This document shows, piece after piece, positions 32,794 to 41,270 of a stretch of DNA of 64,000 nt. Position 1 is the stretch's first letter. Every line of letters starts with the position of its first letter. Origin of the DNA: Nocardioides litoris (lineage in GTDB: Bacteria; Actinomycetota; Actinomycetes; Propionibacteriales; Nocardioidaceae); contig NZ_VDMR01000004.1 in assembly GCF_006346315.1 (NCBI RefSeq), positions 124,001 through 188,000 on the forward strand. Reading direction: 5' to 3'. The notes under the pieces are model-generated. The model searched no databases. It saw nothing but the letters and a program-made list of their open reading frames with translations, and was not told the DNA's origin. The translations under genes were made by a program, and so were the position numbers.

Positions 32794-33500
32794 CCGAGCA
32801 GCAGTCCAACGCCGCCCGCCTCCGCGAGATCAACGACACCATCCGCTACACGATGTGGTCGGTCTTCCGCCTCGACGAGGTGCTCGGCGAGTCCGCCGAC
32901 CGCGAGGCCGAGGGCGCCGAGGTCGAGAAGCTGTTCGCCGAGCTGGCCGAGTCCGACGTCGTCGTCCGCGGCGTCTACGACGTCAGCGGGCTGCGCGCCG
33001 ACGCCGACCTCATGGTCTGGTGGCACGCCGCCGACTCCGAGCAGCTCCAGGCGGCCTACCACCGCTTCCGCCGCACCGCGTTCGGCCGCCGGCTGGCGCC
33101 GGTGTGGTCGCAGATGGCGCTGCACCGCCCGGCGGAGTTCAACAAGAGCCACGTGCCGGCGTTCCTGGCCGACGAGGAGGTGCGCCGCCACGTGTGCGTC
33201 TACCCGTTCGTGCGCTCCTACGAGTGGTACCTGCTGCCCGACGAGGAGCGCCGCGACATGCTCCGCGAGCACGGCATGCAGGCCCGGCCCTACCCCGACG
33301 TCCGGGCCAACACGGTCTCCTCGTTCGGCCTCGGTGACTACGAGTGGATCCTGGCGTTCGAGGCCGACGACCTCTTCCGCATCGTCGACCTCATGCGCGA
33401 CCTGCGCGCCAGCCGCGCCCGGCGACACGTGCGCGAGGAGATCCCGTTCTACACCGGGTCATTGGCGCCCATCGGCGAGCTGGTCGCGCGCCTGCCGTGA
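32790..33500 (+). CDS. hemQ: Coproheme decarboxylase (HemQ/ChdC)
   Basis: A 236-residue chlorite-dismutase-family protein. Catalytic-type Tyr138 in [13 protein letters not shown] and probable proximal haem ligand His161 in [13 protein letters not shown] match actinobacterial HemQ. It decarboxylates coproheme to haem b with peroxide, the last step of the pathway begun by HemE and HemY. Overlap with hemY (ATGA at 32790) indicates coupling. An in-frame ATG at 32781 is less likely. Length is normal for the family. Confidence 0.95.
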   Translation: MTEQQSNAARLREINDTIRYTMWSVFRLDEVLGESADREAEGAEVEKLFAELAESDVVVRGVYDVSGLRADADLMVWWHAADSEQLQAAYHRFRRTAFGRRLAPVWSQMALHRPAEFNKSHVPAFLADEEVRRHVCVYPFVRSYEWYLLPDEERRDMLREHGMQARPYPDVRANTVSSFGLGDYEWILAFEADDLFRIVDLMRDLRASRARRHVREEIPFYTGSLAPIGELVARLP

Positions 33501-33814
33501 CCGCGAGCCGCGCCGCCCGGCGTCGCCGGGCCGAGACCGAGGCCGGACCGCTGGCCACGGTGCGCCTCGACGTCGGGGCCGACGACCAGCTGGTCTGGAA
33601 GATCGCCTGCGTCGAGTGCACGGCCAAGGGTGACCGCGCGTGGTCGGCGTACCGGCCCGGCGGTGACAACGGCTACCTCGCCGCCATGGACCGCTGGACC
33701 TTCCACCTGCACGAGCAGCACCGCGGCACCGAGGCGCCGTGCCTGGCCTACCTCGGCGCCGCGCAGCAGCGGCTCCACGAGCGGCGGCAGCGCCAGGACG
33801 CGCCGCCGTCGTGA
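33497..33814 (+). CDS. Hypothetical protein coupled to hemQ
   Basis: A 105-residue basic protein starting at GTG 33497, overlapping the hemQ stop (GTGA). It contains one CxxC ([10 protein letters not shown], near residue 38), a His-rich middle (FHLHEQH) and a third Cys (APCLAYLG), so a metal site is possible. No family recognised. In Mycobacterium the corresponding place next to hemQ is taken by a different gene. It converges on msrB with six bases between stops and no terminator, so read-through is likely. Confidence 0.6.
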   Translation: MTASRAARRRRAETEAGPLATVRLDVGADDQLVWKIACVECTAKGDRAWSAYRPGGDNGYLAAMDRWTFHLHEQHRGTEAPCLAYLGAAQQRLHERRQRQDAPPS

Positions 33815-33820
33815 CCGGTC

Positions 33821-34225
33821 CTACTGCTGGTCGGCGGGCTCGAGCGTCAGGCTGATCGAGTTGATGCAGTAGCGGTCGCCGGTCGGCGTGCCGTAGCCGT
33901 CGGGGAACACGTGCCCCAGGTGCGAGCCGCAGTTGGCACACCGCACCTCGACCCGCTTCATGCCGAGGGTGTTGTCCTCGAGGTACTCGATCGTGTCGCT
34001 GATCGGCTGGTAGAAGCTCGGCCACCCGCAGCCGGAGTGGAACTTGGTGTCGGACTCGAACAGCTTGGCCTGGCAGGCCTTGCAGCGGTAGACGCCGGTG
34101 GTCTCGGTGTCGGTGTACTCCCCGACGAACGCGCGCTCGGTGCCGGCCTGGCGCAGCACCTGGTACTCCTGCGGCGAGAGCTCCTCGCGCCACTGCTCGT
34201 CGGTCTTCTCCACGTTGTACGCCAT
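33821..34225 (-). CDS. msrB: Peptide-methionine (R)-S-oxide reductase MsrB
   Basis: A 134-residue MsrB. It reduces methionine-R-sulfoxide in proteins using thioredoxin. Zinc ligands Cys48/Cys51 (RCKAC) and Cys96/Cys99 (RCANC); catalytic Cys120 in GDRYCINSISL; possible resolving Cys66 in HSGCGWPSF. Length and order are typical. ATG 34225 has TAGGCT seven bases upstream (34238-34233, minus strand), pointing to leaderless transcription. An in-frame GTG about 90 bases upstream would add a basic extension but has less support. MsrB next to hemQ is conserved in actinobacteria. Confidence 0.95.
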   Translation of the reverse strand: MAYNVEKTDEQWREELSPQEYQVLRQAGTERAFVGEYTDTETTGVYRCKACQAKLFESDTKFHSGCGWPSFYQPISDTIEYLEDNTLGMKRVEVRCANCGSHLGHVFPDGYGTPTGDRYCINSISLTLEPADQQ

Positions 34226-34384
34226 GCCCTCGAGCCTACGGCGCCGCGCCCAGGAACCCGGGCGACGTCGGTCACGCCGCAGCCGGCGGCGGTCGCGGAG
34301 CGTGTCGAGGAAGGCCACTCCTCGACCGTACGCCGCCCCCGCGGGGGACGCTCCGCAGCCGCCCGGGGCCACTAGGGTCGGCGC

Positions 34385-35470
34385 ATGCCGAAGACGCCCG
34401 CCGCCGAGGTCGAGGCCGGGGGCCGCACGGTGCGCGTCTCGAGCCCCGACCGGGTCATCTACGAGGCCACCGAGCGCACGCCGGAGGTCACCAAGCTGAT
34501 GGTCGCCCAGTACGTCGCCTCGGTCGACGACGGCCTGATGCGGGCGCTCCGCGACCGGCCGACCGCGCTGGAGCGGTGGACCTCCGGCGTACGTGAGGGG
34601 ATGCGGCTGGCCACCGGGCCGCAGGACCGCAACGCCGACGCGTTCTACCAGAAGCGCGTGCCCAAGGGCGCGCCCGACTACCTCGAGACCGTCGAGATCA
34701 CCTTCCCCAGCGGACGCACGGCCGAGGAGATCTGCCCGACCGAGATCGCGGTGCCGGTCTGGTGCGCGCACATGGGCACCCTCACCTTCCATCCCTGGCC
34801 GGTGCGCCGCGACGACGTCGACCACCCCGACGAGCTGCGCATCGACCTCGACCCGCAGCCGGGCACGACGTTCGCCGACGCAGTGCGCGTGGCCGGCGTC
34901 GCCGACGAGCTGCTGCGCGAGCTCGGCCTGGTCGGCTACCCCAAGACCAGCGGCAACCGGGGGATCCACGTCTACGTGCGCATCGAGCCCCGGTGGGAGT
35001 TCACCGACGTGCGGCACGCGGCCATCGGGTTCGGTCGCGAGCTGGCGAAGCGCGACGAGGGCGTGACGGTCGACTGGTGGAAGGAGGAGCGCGGCGAGCG
35101 GATCTTCGTCGACTACAACCAGAACAACCGCGACCGCACCATCGCCTCGGCGTACTCGCTGCGGCCGCTGCCCGGCGCGCCCGTCTCGACGCCGGTCACC
35201 TGGTCCGAGCTGGCCGACCTCCGTGACCCCCGCGAGCTCAACCTCTTCACCGTCCCCGACCGCCTCGCCGACGGCGACCCGTGGGCGAGCATCGACGACA
35301 CGGCCCACGACGTCACGCCCCTGCTGGACCTGTGGGAGGAGCAGGGCGCGGTGGAGCTCAACTTCCCGCCCGACTACCCCAAGATGCCCGGCGAGCCGCC
35401 GCGGGTGCAGCCGAGCAAGAAGGTCGCCGAGCACTGGGACGACGACGGCAACCGGGTCGAGGGCACCTGA
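34385..35470 (+). CDS. LigD-type DNA polymerase/primase domain protein (NHEJ-like)
   Basis: A 361-residue protein corresponding to the stand-alone polymerase domain (PolDom) of LigD. Metal-binding Asp154 and Asp156 in LRIDLDPQPG; nucleotide-binding SGNRGIHVYV near 190; VDYNQNNRDRT near 240. It would add ribo- or deoxynucleotides at double-strand breaks during non-homologous end joining or in base repair. A separate ATP-dependent ligase is at 48757; Ku is not in the window. ATG 34385 has TAGGGT six bases upstream (34373-34378). Confidence 0.9.
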   Translation: MPKTPAAEVEAGGRTVRVSSPDRVIYEATERTPEVTKLMVAQYVASVDDGLMRALRDRPTALERWTSGVREGMRLATGPQDRNADAFYQKRVPKGAPDYLETVEITFPSGRTAEEICPTEIAVPVWCAHMGTLTFHPWPVRRDDVDHPDELRIDLDPQPGTTFADAVRVAGVADELLRELGLVGYPKTSGNRGIHVYVRIEPRWEFTDVRHAAIGFGRELAKRDEGVTVDWWKEERGERIFVDYNQNNRDRTIASAYSLRPLPGAPVSTPVTWSELADLRDPRELNLFTVPDRLADGDPWASIDDTAHDVTPLLDLWEEQGAVELNFPPDYPKMPGEPPRVQPSKKVAEHWDDDGNRVEGT

Positions 35471-35670
35471 TGGGCGAGCAGTGGCGGGCTGCGCCGTGGT
35501 GGTTCCGCGTGCTGGCCGTCCTGGGGGTGCTGTGGTTCTTGGCCGGCCTGCTGGTGGGGGTGGCGATGGTCTTCCTCCCGGGCCCCGGGCTCGTGACGAT
35601 CGTCGTCGGCTCGCTGGGACTGGCGCCGGTCATCCTGATGGCGGTCCGCAGTGCCGACCCGCCGCGGTGA
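35470..35670 (+). CDS. Small two-helix membrane protein
   Basis: A 66-residue protein whose ATG (35470) shares one base with the stop of the polymerase gene (TGATG), so translation is coupled. Two hydrophobic helices at about residues 11-36 and 38-58 are joined by a PGPG turn. N-terminus is polar with several Trp; the C-terminus is a short basic tail. No function is recognised, and it has no obvious role in end joining. Confidence 0.6.
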   Translation: MGEQWRAAPWWFRVLAVLGVLWFLAGLLVGVAMVFLPGPGLVTIVVGSLGLAPVILMAVRSADPPR

Positions 35671-35732
35671 GCCGGACTCATACCGCCTGACGGGGCCCGA
35701 AGTCCAGGTCCACAAGGGGTGTTGCCACGTCG

Positions 35733-35750
35733 AGTAAACGGTTGTTCACT
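35733..35750. promoter_or_regulatory. Inverted repeat before the desaturase-reductase gene (possible TetR operator)
   Basis: AGTAAAC (35733-35739) and GTTCACT (35744-35750) form an inverted repeat with a 4-base spacer and one mismatch. It lies 8 bases before GTG 35758 in an unusually AT-rich patch. The arm sequence and size suit a TetR-family regulator, as known for fatty-acid desaturase control in other actinobacteria. The cognate regulator is not in the window. Confidence 0.4.
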
Positions 35751-35757
35751 GAGCGAC

Positions 35758-36852
35758 GTGACGAGCACCACGAAGCCGCCGGAGGGCCGGTTCACCTGGG
35801 AGCGGGTCCGCAAGGGCGCCGACAAGCTCACGACGCCGCTCCTGCCCGACGACTACCTCACGCTGCTCAACCCGCTGTGGAGCTCGCGCGAGCTGCGGGG
35901 CCGGGTGGAGAAGGTCGTCCCGGAGACCGAGGACGCCGCCACCCTCGTCATCCGTCCCGGGTGGGGCTGGCGCTACCAGCACCGCCCCGGCCAGTACGTC
36001 GGCATCGGGCTGCGCGTGCAGGGCAAGTGGCACTGGCGCTCCTACTCCGTGAGCAGCCCGCCCAAGCGCTCCGGCCGCCACCTCGCGATCACCGTGCGGG
36101 CGATGCCGGAGGGGTTCCTCTCCGAGCACCTCGTCAAGGGCCTCGAGCCCGGCACCATCGTCCGGCTGGCGCTGCCGCAGGGCGACTTCGTGCTGCCCGA
36201 CCCGCCGCCGGCCAAGCTGCTCTTCCTCGTCGGCGGCAGCGGCATCACCCCGGTGATGTCGATGCTGCGCACGCTCGACCGGCGCGGCACCATGCCCGAC
36301 GTCGTGCTGCACTACGCCTCGACCACGCCGGAGCGGATGATCTTCCGCGAGGAGCTGCGCGCCCTGCACGAGCAGCACCCCGACCTCACCGTCCACGAGT
36401 GGTTCTCCGACGAGCAGGGCATCTTCGACCTCGCCGACCTGGCCGACGTCGTCCCCGACTGGCGCGAGCGCGAGACCTACGCCTGCGGCCCGGCGCCGAT
36501 GCTCGACGCGGTGACCGAGCACTTCGAGGAGCACGACCTCGACGAGCACCTCCACCTCGAGCGGTTCTCCCTCGAGCTGGGGGGAGACGGCGGCGAGGGC
36601 GGCACCGTGCGCTTCCAGAACTCCGGCAAGGAGGTCGAGGTCGACGGCGCCACCACCGTGCTCGAGGCCGGCGAGGAGGCCGGCGTCGGCATGCCCTACG
36701 GCTGCCGCATGGGTGTGTGCCACACCTGCACCCTGACCCTCGTCTCCGGCAAGGTCCGCGACCTGCGCAACGGCGACGAGTTCAACCAGCCCAACGAGGC
36801 CATCCAGACCTGCGTCACCGCGCCCGTCGGTGACTGCGTCCTCAACATCTGA
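35758..36852 (+). CDS. Ferredoxin-NADP reductase-type electron-transfer protein for desaturase (Rv3230c-like)
   Basis: A 364-residue three-part reductase. FAD domain with RSYSVSSPP near 95, NAD(P)H domain with GGSGITPVMSML near 160, and a C-terminal plant-type 2Fe-2S domain with C-x4-C-x2-C (CRMGVCHTC) and a last Cys near 352. It passes electrons from NADPH to the di-iron desaturase encoded next. Architecture and neighbour match the Rv3230c/DesA3 pair. GTG 35758 was chosen over an ATG at 35719 because translation from 35758 begins near the conserved part and lies after the operator-like repeat. Confidence 0.9.
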   Translation: MTSTTKPPEGRFTWERVRKGADKLTTPLLPDDYLTLLNPLWSSRELRGRVEKVVPETEDAATLVIRPGWGWRYQHRPGQYVGIGLRVQGKWHWRSYSVSSPPKRSGRHLAITVRAMPEGFLSEHLVKGLEPGTIVRLALPQGDFVLPDPPPAKLLFLVGGSGITPVMSMLRTLDRRGTMPDVVLHYASTTPERMIFREELRALHEQHPDLTVHEWFSDEQGIFDLADLADVVPDWRERETYACGPAPMLDAVTEHFEEHDLDEHLHLERFSLELGGDGGEGGTVRFQNSGKEVEVDGATTVLEAGEEAGVGMPYGCRMGVCHTCTLTLVSGKVRDLRNGDEFNQPNEAIQTCVTAPVGDCVLNI

Positions 36853-36950
36853 CCCACCCGGACCTGCACACCGCTCCACCCGGCTGCACCCAGCTCGACC
36901 CCGCACCACGCACCACGCACCACACCCATCACCCACCCTCCGGAGGAACC

Positions 36951-38195
36951 GTGGCCATCGCCGACGTCCAGGAGTACATGCACCTCACCGACGAGGAGGT
37001 CGAGCAGCTCGGACGCGAGCTCGACCAGATCCGCGCCGACATCGAGGAGTCGCGCAACGCCGACGACGCGGCGTACATCAACAGGCTGATCAAGGTGCAG
37101 CGAGGCCTCGCCGCGGCGGGCCGCATCACGCTGCTCCTCGGCCTGCACTCGAAGAAGACGCGGGCCGCGTCCTGGGTGGCCGGCTCCTCCGCGCTCGCCC
37201 TGGCCAAGATCCTCGAGAACATGGAGATCGGCCACAACGTCATGCACGGCCAGTGGGACTGGATGAACGACCCCGAGATCCACTCCTCCACCTGGGAGTG
37301 GGACACCGCGCAGCCGGCCGAGCAGTGGAAGCACAGCCACAACTACATCCACCACCAGTTCACCAACGTGCTCGGCTACGACAACGACATCGGCTACGGC
37401 ATCATGCGCCTGGCCCGCGAGCAGAAGTGGAACCCCTACTACCTCGGGCAGCCGGTCTACAACGCGTTGCTGGCCACGCTGTTCCAGTGGGGGGTCTCGC
37501 TGCACGACCTCGACCTCGAGCGCATCCGCAAGGGCCAGAAGGACCCGAAGGAGATGAAGCGGCAGCTCAAGCAGATCCTGAAGAAGGGCCGCAACCAGAT
37601 CCTCAAGGACTACGTCGTCTACCCGGCGCTGTCCGGGCCGCAGTGGAAGGCGACGCTGACCGCCAACGCCACGGCCAACCTGGCCCGCAACCTGTGGGCC
37701 TACATGATCATCTTCTGCGGCCACTTCCCCGACGGGGCGCTGCACTTCACCGAGGACGAGCTCGAGGACGAGACCCGCGCCGAGTGGTACCTGCGCCAGG
37801 TGCTCGGGGCGGCCAACTTCCAGGGCGGCCCGCTGCTGCACATCATGTCCGGCAACCTGGGCTACCAGATCGAGCACCACCTCTTCCCCGACCTGCCGAG
37901 CAACCGGTACGGCGAGATCTCGGTCCGCGTGCGCGAGCTGTGCGACAAGTACCAGATCCCCTACACGACCGGCCCGCTGCACCAGCAGTACGGCCAGGCG
38001 CTGCGCACCATCATGAAGCTCTCGGTGCCCAACAGCTGGACCAAGGACGACCGGCACTACGCCCGGGTCGGCGACAACCCGCCGGCGCAGCAGGAGCAGT
38101 CCCGCGGCCGCAAGAGCGACGCCGAGCGCCCCTCGCGGATGGCCGAGCTGGGCACCTGGTCGCGCAGCCCGCGCGAGCGCGAGAAGGAGGACTGA
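36951..38195 (+). CDS. Membrane fatty-acyl desaturase (DesA3-like, di-iron)
   Basis: A 414-residue desaturase with three histidine boxes: HNVMH (about 95-99), HSHNYIHH (about 126-133) and QIEHHLFP (about 306-312). It would introduce a double bond, probably delta-9, into acyl-CoA chains using electrons from the reductase encoded 98 bases upstream. Hydrophobic segments are shorter than in classical Ole1-type desaturases, as in the actinobacterial group. A GGAGGAA site precedes GTG 36951. The spacer 36853-36950 holds CACGCAC-type repeats and nothing else. The charged C-terminal tail (about 60 residues) is variable. Confidence 0.92.
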   Translation: MAIADVQEYMHLTDEEVEQLGRELDQIRADIEESRNADDAAYINRLIKVQRGLAAAGRITLLLGLHSKKTRAASWVAGSSALALAKILENMEIGHNVMHGQWDWMNDPEIHSSTWEWDTAQPAEQWKHSHNYIHHQFTNVLGYDNDIGYGIMRLAREQKWNPYYLGQPVYNALLATLFQWGVSLHDLDLERIRKGQKDPKEMKRQLKQILKKGRNQILKDYVVYPALSGPQWKATLTANATANLARNLWAYMIIFCGHFPDGALHFTEDELEDETRAEWYLRQVLGAANFQGGPLLHIMSGNLGYQIEHHLFPDLPSNRYGEISVRVRELCDKYQIPYTTGPLHQQYGQALRTIMKLSVPNSWTKDDRHYARVGDNPPAQQEQSRGRKSDAERPSRMAELGTWSRSPREREKED

Positions 38196-38203
38196 ACCAC
38201 CCC

Positions 38204-38659
38204 GTGGACCCCGCACCCCGCGACCTCGTCGACCTGCCGCGCGACCCCGAGCTGGGGCTCCCGGTGCCGTTCATGTGCGGCACCGAGGGCTTCGGCGGGG
38301 CGCGTGACGGGTCGCCGCCCACGCTGCGCCGTCTCGACGGCCGCCGCGTCACCCAGTGCGCCCTGTCGCGGGTGTGTGGGGTGTGCGGGTCCACCCTGGG
38401 TCGGCCGGTCGCCTTCGTCGGCACCGAGATCGAGCAGGCCCGCAACGCCTTCCACGCCGCCCCGCTCCACGTCGCCTGCGCCGACTCGCTGCGCGGCTGG
38501 CTCGACGGCCTCGACGGCCCCCTCATCGGGCAGGACGCCGCCGACGTCGCGGCGTCGGCCTGGGTGACCGTCACGACGTCGGGCTTCGAGTTCGTCCGAG
38601 CGTCGTCGGAGGACCTCGACCGCCGCCCCACCTTCCAGCCCAACTCGCTCTCGACGTAG
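38204..38659 (+). CDS. Hypothetical Cys-containing protein after the desaturase
   Basis: A 151-residue protein from GTG 38204, eight bases after the desaturase stop, so probably the third gene of that operon. Cysteines are arranged as CG near residue 26, CALSRVCGVCG near 53-62 and CADS near 92, so a small zinc or iron site is plausible. No membrane segment. I do not recognise the family; similar proteins occur in actinobacteria beside phage-like or host genes of unknown role. Coding is supported by composition and the tight spacing. Confidence 0.65.
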   Translation: MDPAPRDLVDLPRDPELGLPVPFMCGTEGFGGARDGSPPTLRRLDGRRVTQCALSRVCGVCGSTLGRPVAFVGTEIEQARNAFHAAPLHVACADSLRGWLDGLDGPLIGQDAADVAASAWVTVTTSGFEFVRASSEDLDRRPTFQPNSLST

Positions 38660-38691
38660 CGACCGACCCGGCGACCGATAGCCTTCCGCGG

Positions 38692-39729
38692 GTGCGGAAG
38701 GTCCTCCTCGTCACCGGCTCCGGCCGCAGTGGCACGAGCAGCGCCGCCGGCACGCTCAAGCGGCTGGGCTTCCACGTGCCCCAGCCCGAGGTCCCGACCG
38801 ACGAGAAGAACCCGCGCGGCTACTACGAGCCCCTGTGGGTCGCGCAGTTCCACAAGGAGTGGCTCGACGGCCTCGGCGTCCGCACCATCGACGGCCGCCC
38901 GTACGCCGGCGAGGTGGCCCTCGCCGACCTGACGCCCGAGCGCGAGGGCCGGCTCCGCGGGTGGCTGGCCGCCGAGCTCGCTGCCCGTGCCGCCGACGAC
39001 GTGGTCGTGGTCAAGGAGACCCGCGCCTACTGGGTCTACCCGCTGTGGCAGCGCGTCGTCGCCGACGCCGGGGCGGCGCTGGTCAGCCTGACCATGCTGC
39101 GCCATCCCGCCCAGGTCGTGCGGTCGCGCGACGCGGCGTACCTCAGCGACTGGTCCGACGACCTGCGCCGCCAGCGCGAGGTGGCCAACGTCGCGGCGTG
39201 GGCCAACGCGCTGTTCGTCACCGAGCGCGCCACCCGCGACAACCCGCGCGCGTTCGTGCCCTACCCCGACCTGCTGGCCGACTGGCGCGCCGCCGTCACC
39301 CGCGCCTGCGGCCAGCTCGGCCTCGACCCGGGCGACCTCGCCGCGCAGCACCCGGTCGACGACTTCCTCACCGCGAGCCTCAACCGATCCGCCGACACCT
39401 GGGAGGGACTCCACGTGCCCGACGTCCTCGTCGACCTCGCCGAACGCACCTGGTCCGCCGCGCAGACGCTCGTCCTCGACCCCGCCGACAGCGGTGCCCG
39501 GACGGCGCTCGACGGCCTCGCGCAGGAGTACGCCGACCTGCACGGCACGGCCGTTGCGGTCGCCTCCGACGAGACCGCGGCCCAGGTGCTGGCCCAGAAG
39601 CGGGCGCTGCAGGAGCGGCTCGCGGTCAAGAACGAGCGGCTCGACCGGCTCCGCCGCCGGGTCCGCGAGCTCGAGGCGGCCGCCGGTCCCGCCGCCGGCC
39701 CCGCCGAGGCGACGGGGGAGGCCCGGTGA
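38692..39729 (+). CDS. Sulfotransferase family protein (copy 1)
   Basis: A 345-residue sulfotransferase. The 5'-phosphosulfate-binding loop TGSGRSGTSSAAG lies at residues 8-20; the 3'-phosphate region TMLRHPAQVVRSRDAAY near 135. It would transfer sulfate from PAPS to a carbohydrate or lipid. A C-terminal coiled coil (about 295-340, KRALQERLAVKNERLDRLRR) suggests oligomerisation. GTG 38692 follows TAGCCT by seven bases. Its stop overlaps the start of copy 2, a tandem paralogue. The neighbouring Stealth genes suggest modification of a surface polysaccharide. Confidence 0.88.
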   Translation: MRKVLLVTGSGRSGTSSAAGTLKRLGFHVPQPEVPTDEKNPRGYYEPLWVAQFHKEWLDGLGVRTIDGRPYAGEVALADLTPEREGRLRGWLAAELAARAADDVVVVKETRAYWVYPLWQRVVADAGAALVSLTMLRHPAQVVRSRDAAYLSDWSDDLRRQREVANVAAWANALFVTERATRDNPRAFVPYPDLLADWRAAVTRACGQLGLDPGDLAAQHPVDDFLTASLNRSADTWEGLHVPDVLVDLAERTWSAAQTLVLDPADSGARTALDGLAQEYADLHGTAVAVASDETAAQVLAQKRALQERLAVKNERLDRLRRRVRELEAAAGPAAGPAEATGEAR

Positions 39730-40778
39730 ACGGGCGCGTCGTCCTCGTCGCGGGCGCCGGGCGCAGCGGCACCAGCACCGTCGCGGGCGCGCTCAGCATG
39801 CTCGGCGTCCACCTGCCCGGTCCGCAGGTGCCGGCCGACGAGACCAACCCCCGCGGGTTCCACGAGACCCAGTGGGTCGTCGACCTGCACAAGCGGATGC
39901 TCCGGCGCTCGCCCGTCGTCCGCACCCTCGACGCCCGGCCGGAGGCCGCCGAGCTCGCCGCCGGGCTGCCGACCGACGACGACGCCGAGGAGCTCGACGG
40001 CTGGCTGGCCCGGGCACTGCGCGACGCACCCCGCGGCCAGGTCGTCGTCAAGGACCCGCGCGTGTTCTGGTTCCACGACCTGTGGCGCGGCGCCGCCGCC
40101 CGTGCGGGCGCCGAGCTGGGCTTCGTCACCATGCTGCGCCACCCGGTCGAGGTCGCGAAGTCGCGCGACACCCACTACACCCCGACCGACCGCGGCGAGT
40201 CCTTCCGCCGCCAGCGGGCCACGGCCAACATCGCGGGCTGGGTGCACGCGCTGCTGGTGACCGAGGAGGTCAGCCGGCCCGACCCCCGCGCCTTCGTCCG
40301 GTACGCCGACCTGCTGGCCGACTGGCGCCCGGTGCTCGCCGAGGTGGCCGGTCGCCTCGGCCTCGACCTCGACCACGCCGGCGACGCCGACGTCGACGCG
40401 TTCATCGAGCCGACCCTGCGTCGATCCGAGGCCGACTGGAGCAGCGTCGACGTCCCCGACACCCTCCGCGCGGTCGCCGAGGGCGTCTGGGAGCAGGTCG
40501 ACCGCCTCGTCGCCGACCCGACCGACCCCGCCGTCCCGCCCGCCCTCGCCGCCCTGCGCGCGGACTACGAGCGCCTGCACGACCACGCCGTCGGTGTCGC
40601 GCTGGACCACACCCAGGCCCGCGAGGTGCACGTGCGCCGGCGCACCCGGGCCAACCTGCGTGAGGAGTACGAGTCAACCATCGCCGAGCTGGAGCAGCAG
40701 CTCGAGGACGCCAACCTCGCCGAGGAGGGGGGCGACGAGACCCCTCCGCGGGGGTTGTTCCTGCGGCGCCGCCACTGA
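39726..40778 (+). CDS. Sulfotransferase family protein (copy 2)
   Basis: A 350-residue paralogue of the upstream sulfotransferase. P-loop AGAGRSGTSTVAG at residues 9-21, 3'-phosphate site TMLRHPVEVAKSRD near 140, and the same C-terminal helical tail (VRRRTRANLREEYESTIAEL). The two differ enough to have separate acceptors. GTG 39726 overlaps the preceding stop (GTGA). It is followed by a non-coding palindrome island and then the convergent Stealth operon. The by-product PAP could be removed by the CysQ-like phosphatase at 62196. Confidence 0.88.
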   Translation: MNGRVVLVAGAGRSGTSTVAGALSMLGVHLPGPQVPADETNPRGFHETQWVVDLHKRMLRRSPVVRTLDARPEAAELAAGLPTDDDAEELDGWLARALRDAPRGQVVVKDPRVFWFHDLWRGAAARAGAELGFVTMLRHPVEVAKSRDTHYTPTDRGESFRRQRATANIAGWVHALLVTEEVSRPDPRAFVRYADLLADWRPVLAEVAGRLGLDLDHAGDADVDAFIEPTLRRSEADWSSVDVPDTLRAVAEGVWEQVDRLVADPTDPAVPPALAALRADYERLHDHAVGVALDHTQAREVHVRRRTRANLREEYESTIAELEQQLEDANLAEEGGDETPPRGLFLRRRH

Positions 40779-40813
40779 CTGTTCTGGGTGCTGGTGTGGG
40801 CGGCCGCGCGCGT

Positions 40814-40908
40814 AGTCGATCGGGTCTCCGCGTCAAGGACGTCGCTTCGCTCCGCCGCTTCGCGGCGACCTTCGGTCGTCCTTGACCCGGAGCCTCGCCC
40901 GATCGACT
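40814..40908. repeat. 95-base nested palindrome (GTCAAGGAC element 1)
   Basis: AGTCGATCGGG (40814-40824) pairs with CCCGATCGACT (40898-40908), and GTCAAGGACG (40832-40841) pairs with CGTCCTTGAC (40877-40886). The middle is GC-rich. No ORF here has natural composition. It is the first of three palindromes in the 490-base gap between convergent genes. Confidence 0.7.
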
Positions 40909-40966
40909 GACGGCGCGCTCAACGGCACGGGCTCCGCCCGCGCCGCCGCTGGCGCGGCCGCCCCCG

Positions 40967-41036
40967 ACTCCTGCTGCCGATCTCCCACTTCTGGTGGGTA
41001 ATTACCGACCAGGAGCGGGAGATCCCCGTCAGGAGT
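40967..41036. repeat. 70-base near-perfect palindrome centred on GGTAATTACC
   Basis: The axis lies between 41001 and 41002. Mirror pairs are ACTCCTG/CAGGAGT (40967-40973, 41030-41036), GATCTCCC/GGGAGATC (40979-40986, 41017-41024), CTGGT/ACCAG (40991-40995, 41008-41012) and the central GGTAATTACC; 28 of 35 positions pair. The A/T centre is rare in this genome. Confidence 0.75.
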
Positions 41037-41151
41037 GGTGCGGTCGGGTCACGTGTGACTGGTGGGGCGGGTGGCCGCGCCAGCGGCGGCGCGCCGAGCT
41101 TGCGAGGCGTCGCCGACAGCGCGCAGTCCGGCGGGCCGCGCGAGGCTCGGG

Positions 41152-41202
41152 GTCAAGGACCGCGAAGCGGCCGGCGGAGCCGGCGCCGCAGGCGTCCTTG
41201 AC
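41152..41202. repeat. GTCAAGGAC palindrome (element 2)
   Basis: GTCAAGGAC (41152-41160) and GTCCTTGAC (41194-41202) repeat the inner arms of the palindrome at 40814-40908. The loop is 33 bases of GC-rich sequence. The flanks 41037-41151 and 41203-41270 hold no credible gene. Confidence 0.65.
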
Positions 41203-41270
41203 GCCGAGACGCGGCCTGCCACGCGCGCGGCCACCCGACCCACCCACAGCCACCGGCCCCCGGAGGACCG

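Noticed and set aside
40779..41270. Short coding frames within the palindrome island
   Set aside because: Frames on both strands have Arg/Gly/Pro-rich translations, no ribosome-binding sites and are interrupted by the inverted repeats.
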